Below, in pieces: positions 1 through 7,095 of a DNA stretch of 34,724 nt (its first letter is position 1; every line of letters begins with the position of its first letter). The notes below the pieces were generated by a model. That model saw only the letters and a program-made list of their open reading frames with translations. It made no database searches and was not told the DNA's origin. The position numbers were made by a program, and so were the translations under genes. The stretch comes from Pseudomonadota bacterium (GTDB lineage Bacteria; Pseudomonadota; Gammaproteobacteria; Burkholderiales; JABEVD01). The stretch lies in NCBI GenBank assembly GCA_021835845.1, contig JAKBJU010000021.1:1-34724 (forward strand). Reading direction: 5' to 3'.

Positions 1-121
1 TGTCCTCCTTGACGATCACCTTGAGGCCGTTCGGCAGGGTTTCCATGTAAGGGTTGGCCAGCAGGGGGGGGGCGGCACACAAAAGCGCAAGACAGCACAA
101 AGCACTCCGAATTCTTTTCAT
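1..121 (-). CDS. M16 family zinc peptidase, N-terminal fragment (cut by window edge)
   Basis: Only the first 40 codons are inside the window, read leftward from an ATG at 121-119. The start looks like a signal peptide: KR at the N-terminus, a Leu/Cys/Ala-rich core, and a likely cleavage after LLA near residue 22. It is followed by the phrase TLPNGLKVIVKED, the typical opening of the insulinase/pitrilysin (M16) fold, where the protein begins its first beta strand before the HxxEH zinc motif (not in the window). Such exported M16 proteins are often encoded as catalytic/non-catalytic pairs in betaproteobacteria and often sit divergent from ftsY, as here. An unbroken run of nine C (coding strand, 72-64) falls in the signal peptide. 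Peptidase identity is good; whether this is the catalytic member cannot be told. Confidence 0.8.
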   Translation of the reverse strand, partial: MKRIRSALCCLALLCAAPPLLANPYMETLPNGLKVIVKED

Positions 122-190
122 TTTTGTAGCCCAAGCTCCGTTAAGAGAATAAAATTGCGGGATTCACGCATCCATTGACAGCGTACCAGA

Positions 191-1126
191 ATGTTAAGTT
201 TCCTGAAAAGCAAAGAATCGAACTGGGCCTCTAGGCTGAAGGATGGCCTCTCGCGCACCCGAGAACAGTTCGGCAGGCAGATTTCGACCCTTTTCGGCGC
301 ATCCGGCAAGATCGACGAAGCGCTGTTCGAGGAGCTCGAAACCATACTGCTGACTTCCGACGTCGGCCTGGAAGCGACGAATTTCCTGCTCGATGGCCTC
401 AGGGAGAAGGTAAAACGCGAGAAGCTGGCCGATCCTCTGGTGCTCAAGGCCGCATTGCAGGAATCGCTCACCGAACTCCTCTCGCCTCTCGAAAAGCCGC
501 TCGATGCGGGCGGGCACAAGCCCTTCGTCATCATGATGATGGGGGTGAACGGGGCGGGCAAGACCACCTCGATAGGCAAGCTTGCGAAATATTTCCAGGC
601 GCAGGGGAAATCGGTGCTGCTCGCGGCCGGCGACACCTTCCGCGCCGCGGCCCGCGAGCAGCTCCTGGAGTGGGGAAGGCGCAACGAAGTCGAGGTGATC
701 GCGCAGGAGAAGGGCGACACTGCCGCAGTGATTTATGACGCGATTCATGCCGCAGTCGCGCGCGGCATCGACATCGTTCTTGCCGACACCGCGGGGCGGC
801 TTGTCACCCAGCTGCATCTGATGGAGGAAATCAGGAAGGTCAAAAGGGTGATCGCCAAGGCCATGGCAGGCGCCCCCCACGAGATCCTGCTGGTGCTGGA
901 CGCCAACACCGGGCAGAACGCGCTTTCCCAGGTGAAAGCCTTCGATGACGCCCTGGGCGTGACGGGGCTGATCCTGACCAAGCTCGACGGCACGGCCAGG
1001 GGGGGCGTGATCGCGGCCATCGCGAGATCCCGCCCGATCCCCATCCGCTTCATCGGCATCGGGGAAGGCATAGACGACCTGAGGCCGTTCGAGGCGCAGG
1101 AATTCGTGGAAGCCCTTTTCGCATGA
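191..1126 (+). CDS. ftsY: Signal recognition particle receptor FtsY
   Basis: SRP receptor GTPase that docks ribosome-SRP complexes at the inner membrane. The 311-residue protein shows the NG domain: a helical N domain in the first ~100 residues, then G1 GVNGAGKTTSIGK (about 118-130), G2 DTFRAAAREQ, G3 DTAGR, G4 TKLDGTARGG and the closing GIGEGIDDLRPF. It is much shorter than E. coli FtsY (497 residues) because the acidic A domain is absent; only a short basic/amphipathic N-terminus (MLSFLKSKE) precedes the N domain. I see no Shine-Dalgarno before the ATG. The stop overlaps the ftsE start in ATGA, so ftsY-ftsE-ftsX form one coupled operon. The gene is divergent from the M16 peptidase, with a 69-bp gap that must hold both promoters. 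Confidence 0.97.
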   Translation: MLSFLKSKESNWASRLKDGLSRTREQFGRQISTLFGASGKIDEALFEELETILLTSDVGLEATNFLLDGLREKVKREKLADPLVLKAALQESLTELLSPLEKPLDAGGHKPFVIMMMGVNGAGKTTSIGKLAKYFQAQGKSVLLAAGDTFRAAAREQLLEWGRRNEVEVIAQEKGDTAAVIYDAIHAAVARGIDIVLADTAGRLVTQLHLMEEIRKVKRVIAKAMAGAPHEILLVLDANTGQNALSQVKAFDDALGVTGLILTKLDGTARGGVIAAIARSRPIPIRFIGIGEGIDDLRPFEAQEFVEALFA

Positions 1127-1776
1127 TCAGCTTCCAGGCGGTCGGCAAGCGCTATCCGGGCGGATTCGACGCCCTGAAGAACATCACCTTCTCGATCGAG
1201 CGCGGCGAGATGGTTTTCATCGCGGGGCATTCCGGGGCGGGCAAAAGCACGCTGCTCAAGCTCGTCGCCGCGATAGAGCGCCCCACTTCGGGCTCGATTC
1301 TGGTCAGGGACCAGAACCTCGGCAGGATGAAGCGGAGCGCGGTTCCGTATCTTCGGCGCAATTTCGGGCTGGTTTTCCAGGATCACAAGCTGCTCTTCAA
1401 CCGTACGGTTTTCGAGAACGTCTTCCTGCCGCTCCAGATCGGCGCCTTCGACCCCCGCGAGGCCGGCTCCCGCGTGAGGGCCGCACTCGACAAGGTGGGG
1501 CTCCTGGGACGCGAGCATGCCTACCCCGTCGAGCTGTCCGGGGGCGAGCAGCAGCGCCTTTGCATCGCCCGCGCCATCGTGAACCGCCCCGCCATCCTGA
1601 TCGCCGACGAACCCACCGGGAACCTCGATGCGGAATATTCCGGGATCATCATGGACATGTTCAAATCCTTCAACCAGGTCGGGGTGACCCTGCTGGTTTC
1701 GACCCACGACGAAGCCATGCTCAGGAAGCTCAGGCCCCGCGTCATCACCCTGCACCAGGGAGAACTCGCGCCATGA
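1123..1776 (+). CDS. ftsE: Cell division ATP-binding protein FtsE
   Basis: ATPase subunit of the FtsEX complex, which links the divisome to activation of periplasmic cell-wall hydrolases. At 217 residues it is a single ABC domain with all motifs: Walker A GHSGAGKST (about 35-43), Q-loop FQDHKLL, signature LSGGEQQRLCIARAI, Walker B ILIADEPTGNLD, and H-loop STHDE. The start overlaps the ftsY stop (ATGA at 1123-1126) and the stop overlaps the ftsX start (ATGA at 1773-1776), the classical coupled ftsYEX arrangement. Length and motif order match the family; nothing is unusual. Confidence 0.97.
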   Translation: MISFQAVGKRYPGGFDALKNITFSIERGEMVFIAGHSGAGKSTLLKLVAAIERPTSGSILVRDQNLGRMKRSAVPYLRRNFGLVFQDHKLLFNRTVFENVFLPLQIGAFDPREAGSRVRAALDKVGLLGREHAYPVELSGGEQQRLCIARAIVNRPAILIADEPTGNLDAEYSGIIMDMFKSFNQVGVTLLVSTHDEAMLRKLRPRVITLHQGELAP

Positions 1777-2687
1777 TGGCCTGGCTTTCGATCAATTTCC
1801 ACGCGCTCGCCGCAACCCTCAGGAAGCTCGCCGGATCCCCGCTTTCCAGCTTCTTCAGCATCTGCGTGATCGGAATCGCGCTCAGCCTGCCTACCGGGAT
1901 CTTCGTCCTGCTCCAGAACATCGAATCGCTTTCCAGGAACTTCACGGGCTCCCCGCAGATCAGTCTTTTCCTCTCGAAGGACGCCAGTTCCGCGGAAGTT
2001 TCGGAAATCGAGAAGCGACTGAAGGACAACCCCGGCGTGGATCATTTCAGATTCGTCCCGAAGGAGGAGGCGCTCGGCGAATTCAGGAAGGATGCGGAAT
2101 TTTCGGACGTCCTGGCGAGTCTTTCCCAGAACCCGCTGCCGGATGCCTTCGTCGTCTTCGCCAGGCAAAATTCCGCGAAGAATCTCGACAGCATGCACCA
2201 GGAAATGCTGAAATGGCCGAAAGTCGCGCATGCCCAGCTCGACTCGAACTGGGCGAGAAAGCTCGATTCCTTCCTGAAGCTGGGCCACGTCGCGACCTCG
2301 ATCCTCGCGGTCCTCCTGGGTTTCGCGCTGGTATTCATCACCTTCAACACCATCAGGCTGCAGATCCTGACGCAGAAGGATGAGATCGAGGTGGCAAAGC
2401 TGATCGGGGCGACCAACACCTTCATCCGGCGCCCCTTTCTCTATCTCGGCGCGCTCCAGGGGCTCGCGGGCGGAATCGCCGCATGGGGCATCATCGCAGC
2501 CGGGCTGCACTTCATGAACGGCGCGATACAGGAACTCGCGCAGCTCTATTCCACCCGCTTCGTTCTCGCCAATCTCGGCCTCAAGGAAAGCCTGCTGCTC
2601 TTCTTCCTGTCCGCCTGCCTGGGCTGGCTGGGGGCGTGGCTTTCCGTTTCGCGCCATCTCTGGCAGCTGGACAGCGGATCGCAATAG
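1773..2687 (+). CDS. ftsX: Cell division protein FtsX
   Basis: Membrane partner of FtsE that transmits the ATPase cycle to murein hydrolase activators in the periplasm. The ATG at 1773 overlaps the ftsE stop; a second in-frame ATG follows at once (1776). The 304-residue product has the FtsX layout: a cytoplasmic N-terminus, TM1 at about 25-47, a large periplasmic domain (about 48-165), then three C-terminal TM segments, beginning with SILAVLLGFALVFITFNTI and including the conserved QKDEIEVAKLIGAT loop after TM2. It ends 175 bp before rpoH. That gap contains a transposase relic and the rpoH promoter. Confidence 0.95.
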   Translation: MMAWLSINFHALAATLRKLAGSPLSSFFSICVIGIALSLPTGIFVLLQNIESLSRNFTGSPQISLFLSKDASSAEVSEIEKRLKDNPGVDHFRFVPKEEALGEFRKDAEFSDVLASLSQNPLPDAFVVFARQNSAKNLDSMHQEMLKWPKVAHAQLDSNWARKLDSFLKLGHVATSILAVLLGFALVFITFNTIRLQILTQKDEIEVAKLIGATNTFIRRPFLYLGALQGLAGGIAAWGIIAAGLHFMNGAIQELAQLYSTRFVLANLGLKESLLLFFLSACLGWLGAWLSVSRHLWQLDSGSQ

Positions 2688-2698
2688 GCCGTCTCGCC

Positions 2699-2779
2699 AA
2701 TCCCGCCAAACTTGTTGCGCCAGAGGTAGAAGCTGGCCTCAGAAAATCCATGCCGCCGGCACAATTTTATTCTACTCAA
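2699..2779 (-). pseudogene. Relic of an IS3-type transposase OrfA (HTH region only)
   Basis: On the minus strand this 81-bp stretch reads as a helix-turn-helix phrase containing LCRRHGFSEASFYLWRNKFGG. That pattern (CR+HG-S-A-FY-W+-K-GG) is typical of the N-terminal HTH of IS3-family (IS407/IS2-like) OrfA proteins. Nothing transposase-like continues on either side: the downstream reading frame runs straight into the antisense of ftsX, and upstream sequence becomes AT-rich promoter DNA. I see no terminal repeats or target duplication. It therefore looks like a tiny remnant of an old insertion in the ftsX-rpoH gap, not a gene. The short length leaves some doubt. Confidence 0.6.
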
Positions 2780-2814
2780 ACAATAAAGAAATCACGGGGA
2801 ACTCTTCGGGGATA

Positions 2815-2841
2815 TTGGCACTCATAACGCCTGAGTGCTAG
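2815..2841. promoter_or_regulatory. CIRCE operator (HrcA binding site)
   Basis: The sequence TTGGCACTC, nine spacer bases, then GAGTGCTAG matches the CIRCE consensus TTAGCACTC-N9-GAGTGCTAA at 16 of 18 arm positions. CIRCE is the operator of the heat-shock repressor HrcA. It ends 21 bp before the rpoH ATG and exactly covers the core promoter. The implied regulation is that HrcA blocks rpoH transcription until GroEL becomes titrated by unfolded protein. hrcA itself is not in this window. Confidence 0.92.
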
Positions 2842-2844
2842 AAT
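2815..2844 (+). promoter_or_regulatory. Sigma-70 type promoter of rpoH overlapping CIRCE
   Basis: A -35 hexamer TTGGCA (2815-2820) and a -10 hexamer TAGAAT (2839-2844), each 5/6 to consensus, are 18 bp apart. Both lie on the CIRCE element: the left arm carries the -35 and the right arm runs into the -10. Transcription would start near 2851, leaving a leader of only about a dozen bases made of the Shine-Dalgarno AGGAGG (2852-2857) and ATG. Start site inferred from spacing only. Confidence 0.75.
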
Positions 2845-2862
2845 TGCCATCAGGAGGACAAC

Positions 2863-3708
2863 ATGACCGACAACGCGTTACCGATGCAGCTCACGGGCAG
2901 CAGCTTGCAAAGCTATATCCAGGCAGTCAGCCGCCTTCCCTACCTGTCCCAGGAGGAGGAACTGGATCTTTCGCGCAGGCTCAGGAACGACAACGATCTG
3001 GAGGCCGCTCGCCAGCTCGTGCTTTCCCACCTGCGCGTGGTGGTGTCCGTCGCACGCGGCTACATGGGATACGGCCTGCCCCAGGCGGACCTGATCCAGG
3101 AAGGCAACATCGGGCTGATGAAGGCGGTGAAGCGCTTCGATCCGGAAAGGGGCGTTCGCCTCGTTTCCTTCGCCATCCACTGGATCAAGGCGGAAATCCA
3201 CGAATTCATCATCCGCAACTGGCGCCTGGTGAAAATCGCCACGACCAAGTCCCAGCGCAAGCTCTTCTTCAATCTGCGCAGCCTCAAGGAAGGGCACGAA
3301 TCCCTCAACCGGGAAGAGATCGGCATCATCGCGAAGACGCTCAACGTCAAGCCCGAGGAAGTGATGGAAATGGAAACGCGCCTCGGCGGACGGGACATCG
3401 CGCTGGAACCCGTGGGCGAAGAGGAAGAGGGGTTCGCGCCGATCAGCTATCTCGCGGACGAACATGCCGGCCCGCTGCAGGTTCTGGAAGCCAGGCAGAA
3501 GGAGAAAATGCTGGGAGAAGGACTTTCCACGGCGCTCGCCAGCCTGGATGAGCGCAGCCGCAGGATCATCGAGGCGCGCTGGCTGCAGGAAGAAGGCGAA
3601 GCCGCGACGCTGCACGAGCTCGCGGCGGAATTCAGCGTCTCCGCAGAGCGCATCCGCCAGATCGAGCAGAAGGCGATGCAGAAGATGCGGAGCAACATGG
3701 CCGGCTGA
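2863..3708 (+). CDS. rpoH: Heat-shock sigma factor RpoH (sigma-32)
   Basis: Alternative sigma factor that directs RNA polymerase to heat-shock promoters. The 281-residue protein has sigma region 2 ([51 protein letters not shown]), the diagnostic RpoH box QRKLFFNLRSLK at about 126-137, and a C-terminal region 4.2 helix-turn-helix with SAERIRQIEQKAMQKMR. The ATG at 2863 has an ideal AGGAGG six bases upstream. The promoter is covered by a CIRCE element, and the predicted 5' leader is too short for the folded thermosensor known from E. coli rpoH mRNA, so temperature control is probably transcriptional through HrcA. Its stop overlaps the start of the next methyltransferase gene (TGATG), so the two are likely cotranscribed. 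Confidence 0.96.
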   Translation: MTDNALPMQLTGSSLQSYIQAVSRLPYLSQEEELDLSRRLRNDNDLEAARQLVLSHLRVVVSVARGYMGYGLPQADLIQEGNIGLMKAVKRFDPERGVRLVSFAIHWIKAEIHEFIIRNWRLVKIATTKSQRKLFFNLRSLKEGHESLNREEIGIIAKTLNVKPEEVMEMETRLGGRDIALEPVGEEEEGFAPISYLADEHAGPLQVLEARQKEKMLGEGLSTALASLDERSRRIIEARWLQEEGEAATLHELAAEFSVSAERIRQIEQKAMQKMRSNMAG

Positions 3709-4556
3709 TGGCCCAATACCTCGCTTCCTGCCCGCTAGGCTGCAATTCCGGGCTGGAGCCCACGCCCCTGATCCTGCCTGAAGGGCCGTTGCTGAAGTGC
3801 TCGGACTGCGGCCAACTAATCAGCCAGGCGACCGAAGAACGCTACCGGGAATCAATGCTGGAATTCGACGACCCGAAGGGCACGCTTCCCGATGCGGCAT
3901 CGCGGCGAAGGCGCTTCGGCCTCGGAAAGAAATGGCTGGACAAGATTTCCTCACTCCTGAATAAACCCCCTTCCGAGATCAGGCTGCTCGACGTGGGCTG
4001 CTCCAGCGGCGCGTTCCTGCAGATCGCCAAAGCTCTCGGATTTGCCGCGGAGGGCGTCGAACCGGCCCCCAGGGCCGCCCAGACCGCTAAGGATGCCGGA
4101 CTTGTCGTGCATTGCGGTTATCTCCAGGACATCGGATTCCCTCCCGAAAGCTTCGATGCGATCACCTTGTTCGAAGTGATCGAGCATCTCAGGGAACCCG
4201 CAGAACTGCTCATGGAATGCCGCCGCATATTGAAACCCGGGGGCATCCTGCTGGTCGGAACGGGCAATACCGCAAGCTGGACGGTCGCTTCCGAAAAGGA
4301 AGCCTGGCGGTACTTCAGGATAGAAAACCATGGCGGGCACATCAGCTTCTACAATCCATTCTCCATGGCAAAGCTTGCGCAGCACTGCGATTTCGAACTC
4401 GCCAGAATCGACACCCAGAACGTGCGCCTCGTCGAGAAAGGGCAAACCTCCCCGCTTCTCTACCGGCTTTCCAGGATCGCTGGGGAGTTGCTGAATTTGC
4501 CTGCAAAATTCCTGGGGCGCGGCCACGACATGCAGGCCTATCTCAGGAAATCCTAG
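3708..4556 (+). CDS. Class I SAM-dependent methyltransferase with N-terminal Cys motif
   Basis: A 282-residue protein of the Methyltransf_23 type. Residues 1-40 carry CPLGC and KCSDCG, two Cys pairs that may bind zinc. The Rossmann SAM-binding domain follows: motif I LLDVGCSSGAFL (about 93-104), acidic motif II EGVEPAP, post-motif FDAITLFEVIEHL (about 150) and LKPGGILLVGTGN. Proteins of this build are common in polysaccharide and O-antigen loci and modify sugars or lipid-linked intermediates; the substrate here is unknown. It overlaps rpoH by one base (TGATG), an odd partner, and ends convergently against the glycan operon: the two stop codons share CTAG at 4553-4556. It may act with that cluster although it is on the other strand. 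Confidence 0.8.
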   Translation: MAQYLASCPLGCNSGLEPTPLILPEGPLLKCSDCGQLISQATEERYRESMLEFDDPKGTLPDAASRRRRFGLGKKWLDKISSLLNKPPSEIRLLDVGCSSGAFLQIAKALGFAAEGVEPAPRAAQTAKDAGLVVHCGYLQDIGFPPESFDAITLFEVIEHLREPAELLMECRRILKPGGILLVGTGNTASWTVASEKEAWRYFRIENHGGHISFYNPFSMAKLAQHCDFELARIDTQNVRLVEKGQTSPLLYRLSRIAGELLNLPAKFLGRGHDMQAYLRKS

Positions 4557-5941
4557 TTTTTGCAGGCCTCTCCCCTGCAAAGCAGAAACAGCCTGTCCCC
4601 TCCCAGCTTGAATGTCCTGAAAGTTTTTCCCAGAGCGGGATTTTCGGTATAGGAAATGACGTAGCCCGAATCCCATTTCGCCGGAGGAAAAACCAGCGGC
4701 GCCTGCGGCAATCTCAACACATCGAGATAGCCCGCAACGGACAGGCCGCTCGAACTGACATCCGCCACGAAGAGCGGGAATCCGGCAGTCTCCCGCATGA
4801 TTTCCTGCGCAGCCTTCAGATAATTCTCGCCGCGGTAGTGGCTCTGGTACCAGGGGAACAGAATCAAAAAGAAAACCAGCTTCAGGGCAAGAAACCCGCC
4901 GATCCAGCGCAGCGAAATTTTCAGGGCCTGCCCACCTATCCTCCACAACACCCCGGCAAAGGCAAGGGCGAAAAGGGGATAGATCGGCAGAATATAGCGG
5001 ATGCCGCTTTGCGGAGAAAGCCAGTAGGGCAGCAGATTCGCGAAGGCCATCCAGAATGCCGTGCTGGAGAAATCAGCGTCATTTTTCACCACTCTGCCGC
5101 GCAGCAAATAATAAACCGCGAGAAGCGAAACCGGGGCCATTCTCAGCATGGCCTCCAGGGGAAATCCGACAAGCTGCACGGCGTAAGCTTGCAGGCCGGG
5201 AATGGCAAGCTTGGCCAATATTTCCGCGAACATCCTTCCGCCCTGACCCTGCGAGGGCAACAGGGAAAGCCAGAACAGCGGCAAAGCCAGTGCCGCGGCG
5301 GCCAGCCCAAGCGATGGTGCGGACAGCAGGAATCGGCGGCACTTCGGCTGCGAAAGGAGCACGAGCACGGCGAGTCCGTAGAATGCGTAGGCAGTGAATG
5401 CCTTGGAAAGAAAGGCGAGACTCAACGATGCCGCCGACAGGGCAAGCAGCCGCAGGGAGTCCTCTTCGGAAGCCGCCCATAGCAGGGCGATCGAAGAAAA
5501 CACGAAGAAGGCGAAAAGCGGATCGACATAGGCCAGCCACCCATGGTAGAGCGCCACATCGGAAAACGTCAGGTAGGCGAGCGCAGCGAAAAGCGCGAAC
5601 GGACTGTCGCCTGAAAACCGCCTTGCCAGCCAGAAGAGCATCCCGCTGCTGCCCAGGGTGGCGAGAACCGAAAGCGCTCGCGTGATGACGAGCACATGCT
5701 TCCATCCGGCGCCAGCCGAAAACAGCATGATCAGCCAGTTGAAAAGCGGATTGTGCCTGACATTCGCGCCGTACATGATCTGAACGAGCCACGAATTTTC
5801 ATGCCACATCTCGATGGAAGAAATCGGGAAAATCGCCTCTTCCCCGACATAATAAAAATGCAGCGCCGGCAGGAAGCTGAGGGCTGCCAGAACACAAAGC
5901 AGCCAGAGCCTTTTTTCGAGAGCGCCTTCACTGCGGAACAT
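4553..5941 (-). CDS. GT-C glycosyltransferase, ArnT/PMT (GT39) like
   Basis: Predicted 462-residue integral membrane protein with about a dozen hydrophobic segments. After TM1 comes an acidic loop beginning GEEAIFPISSIEMW and leading to HNPLFNWLI, matching the DE...KPPL.YWL pattern of the ArnT/dolichyl-phosphate mannosyltransferase superfamily. These enzymes take a sugar from a polyprenyl phosphate and move it to an acceptor on the periplasmic face. The C-terminal ~80 residues form a soluble periplasmic tail. I chose the ATG at 5941: it has AGGAAAGG just upstream and overlaps the preceding gene by only 14 bp; an in-frame ATG at 5995 would overlap by 68 bp. It is the last gene of the msbA-led operon. 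Family assignment is good; donor and acceptor are inferred. Confidence 0.82.
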   Translation of the reverse strand: MFRSEGALEKRLWLLCVLAALSFLPALHFYYVGEEAIFPISSIEMWHENSWLVQIMYGANVRHNPLFNWLIMLFSAGAGWKHVLVITRALSVLATLGSSGMLFWLARRFSGDSPFALFAALAYLTFSDVALYHGWLAYVDPLFAFFVFSSIALLWAASEEDSLRLLALSAASLSLAFLSKAFTAYAFYGLAVLVLLSQPKCRRFLLSAPSLGLAAAALALPLFWLSLLPSQGQGGRMFAEILAKLAIPGLQAYAVQLVGFPLEAMLRMAPVSLLAVYYLLRGRVVKNDADFSSTAFWMAFANLLPYWLSPQSGIRYILPIYPLFALAFAGVLWRIGGQALKISLRWIGGFLALKLVFFLILFPWYQSHYRGENYLKAAQEIMRETAGFPLFVADVSSSGLSVAGYLDVLRLPQAPLVFPPAKWDSGYVISYTENPALGKTFRTFKLGGDRLFLLCRGEACKN

Positions 5942-7094
5942 AGATGCCTTTCCTGTCCGCACCTTCTTTCCAGAATTTCGCGAATATCTTCTCATAGCAT
6001 GAATAAAGGGCGTGATGCTGGTCTACGAATTCGCCTGCGCTGCAGCCGTATTTCTCGGACTGGCCCGCATCGATGATCGTCACGTTTTCCCGCTTTGCCC
6101 ATGCATCCAGCACCGCCTTGGTGCGCTCCAAGTCTTCCGAATATCCGGGGAGGGAAAGGAATCTTCTTTCCATGCCGGGAATCAATGGCGGCAGGAAGAA
6201 GATGACCCTTCCCCGGGCATTCTTCACTATGTTCGAAAGCGCATCGAGTATGTCAGGATTGGGAATTCCCCTCGAATGCTGCAGCGCCTCGCTGTACTTC
6301 GAGCTCGGTATCGTGGCGGCGAGCACGAGGGAAGGGAGCTCCGCATCCGACACCCTATCCAGGTTCGCAAAGGTGGCGCTGCCGTCAAAACGGAAGCCGG
6401 TGCAGGTGCCGCGGTACATCGTATCGTAATCCCTCGCCACGGAGCCGTCCGCGCAACGGTAATCCCTGCTGGAAGGCTCGAAGAACATGCTCTCTGCAGA
6501 TGCCCACTTTTCCTTCGACTTCAATATGCTCCCCAGGACGACGCCGAGGTTCTTTATCCTGGGAAGTGAAAGCGCATCCTTCATTCTCGCGAAAAAGGGA
6601 GGGCCGGGCGGCCCTTTTTCGAGCCTGGGCGGAGAAAGATCGGCCGGATTGGACCTGCCCTGCATGTAGATGAAATCCAGCGACCAGTCCAGCGGGATGA
6701 CGAAATTGACGATATTGGGATAATGGTCCTCGATATACTCGGCCTCCCCGATCACCGAAACCAGGGGATTCCCGGTCTGGGCAAAATTGTAGGCCTTCAT
6801 CGGGGGAGGCAGCATGTCTGCCCGAACGCCCATCGCGGTCGAAGAGCCGAATATGACCGTATTGATCCCGGGAAGGCGGGCATTGAGGCGAAGCGTCTTG
6901 AAAAGACGGGTCGAACTCAGAGGTGGCGCATAGGTAACGCCATGCGTCTCATCCTGCCAGGCGCTGGCCAGAAAGGCCTTCCGCCCTCCGCCCAGATCGT
7001 TCTTTTCGAGCTGCATGTTCATCGCGAGAATCGCGAGGATCATGAACCCCGGGATCGAAATGAGCGCGTAAACGTAATGCTTGTGCTTTTCCAT
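5928..7094 (-). CDS. Membrane-anchored SGNH/DltD-like O-acylation partner
   Basis: A 388-residue protein with one N-terminal TM segment (about 8-28) and a large periplasmic part. Block I is VIFGSSTAMG (Ser at about 83-84, the place of the SGNH nucleophile), and the C-terminal block has DQHHA (about 360-364), giving the D-x-H pair of an SGNH hydrolase-like fold. Such proteins are encoded next to MBOAT acyltransferases (AlgI with AlgJ/AlgX, DltB with DltD, PatA with PatB) and pass an acyl group to a polysaccharide or other acceptor. Exactly that context is present: the MBOAT gene ends one base upstream. Family membership is judged from motifs and context only; sequence divergence is considerable. 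Confidence 0.7.
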   Translation of the reverse strand: MEKHKHYVYALISIPGFMILAILAMNMQLEKNDLGGGRKAFLASAWQDETHGVTYAPPLSSTRLFKTLRLNARLPGINTVIFGSSTAMGVRADMLPPPMKAYNFAQTGNPLVSVIGEAEYIEDHYPNIVNFVIPLDWSLDFIYMQGRSNPADLSPPRLEKGPPGPPFFARMKDALSLPRIKNLGVVLGSILKSKEKWASAESMFFEPSSRDYRCADGSVARDYDTMYRGTCTGFRFDGSATFANLDRVSDAELPSLVLAATIPSSKYSEALQHSRGIPNPDILDALSNIVKNARGRVIFFLPPLIPGMERRFLSLPGYSEDLERTKAVLDAWAKRENVTIIDAGQSEKYGCSAGEFVDQHHALYSCYEKIFAKFWKEGADRKGIYVPQ

Positions 7095-7095
7095 T

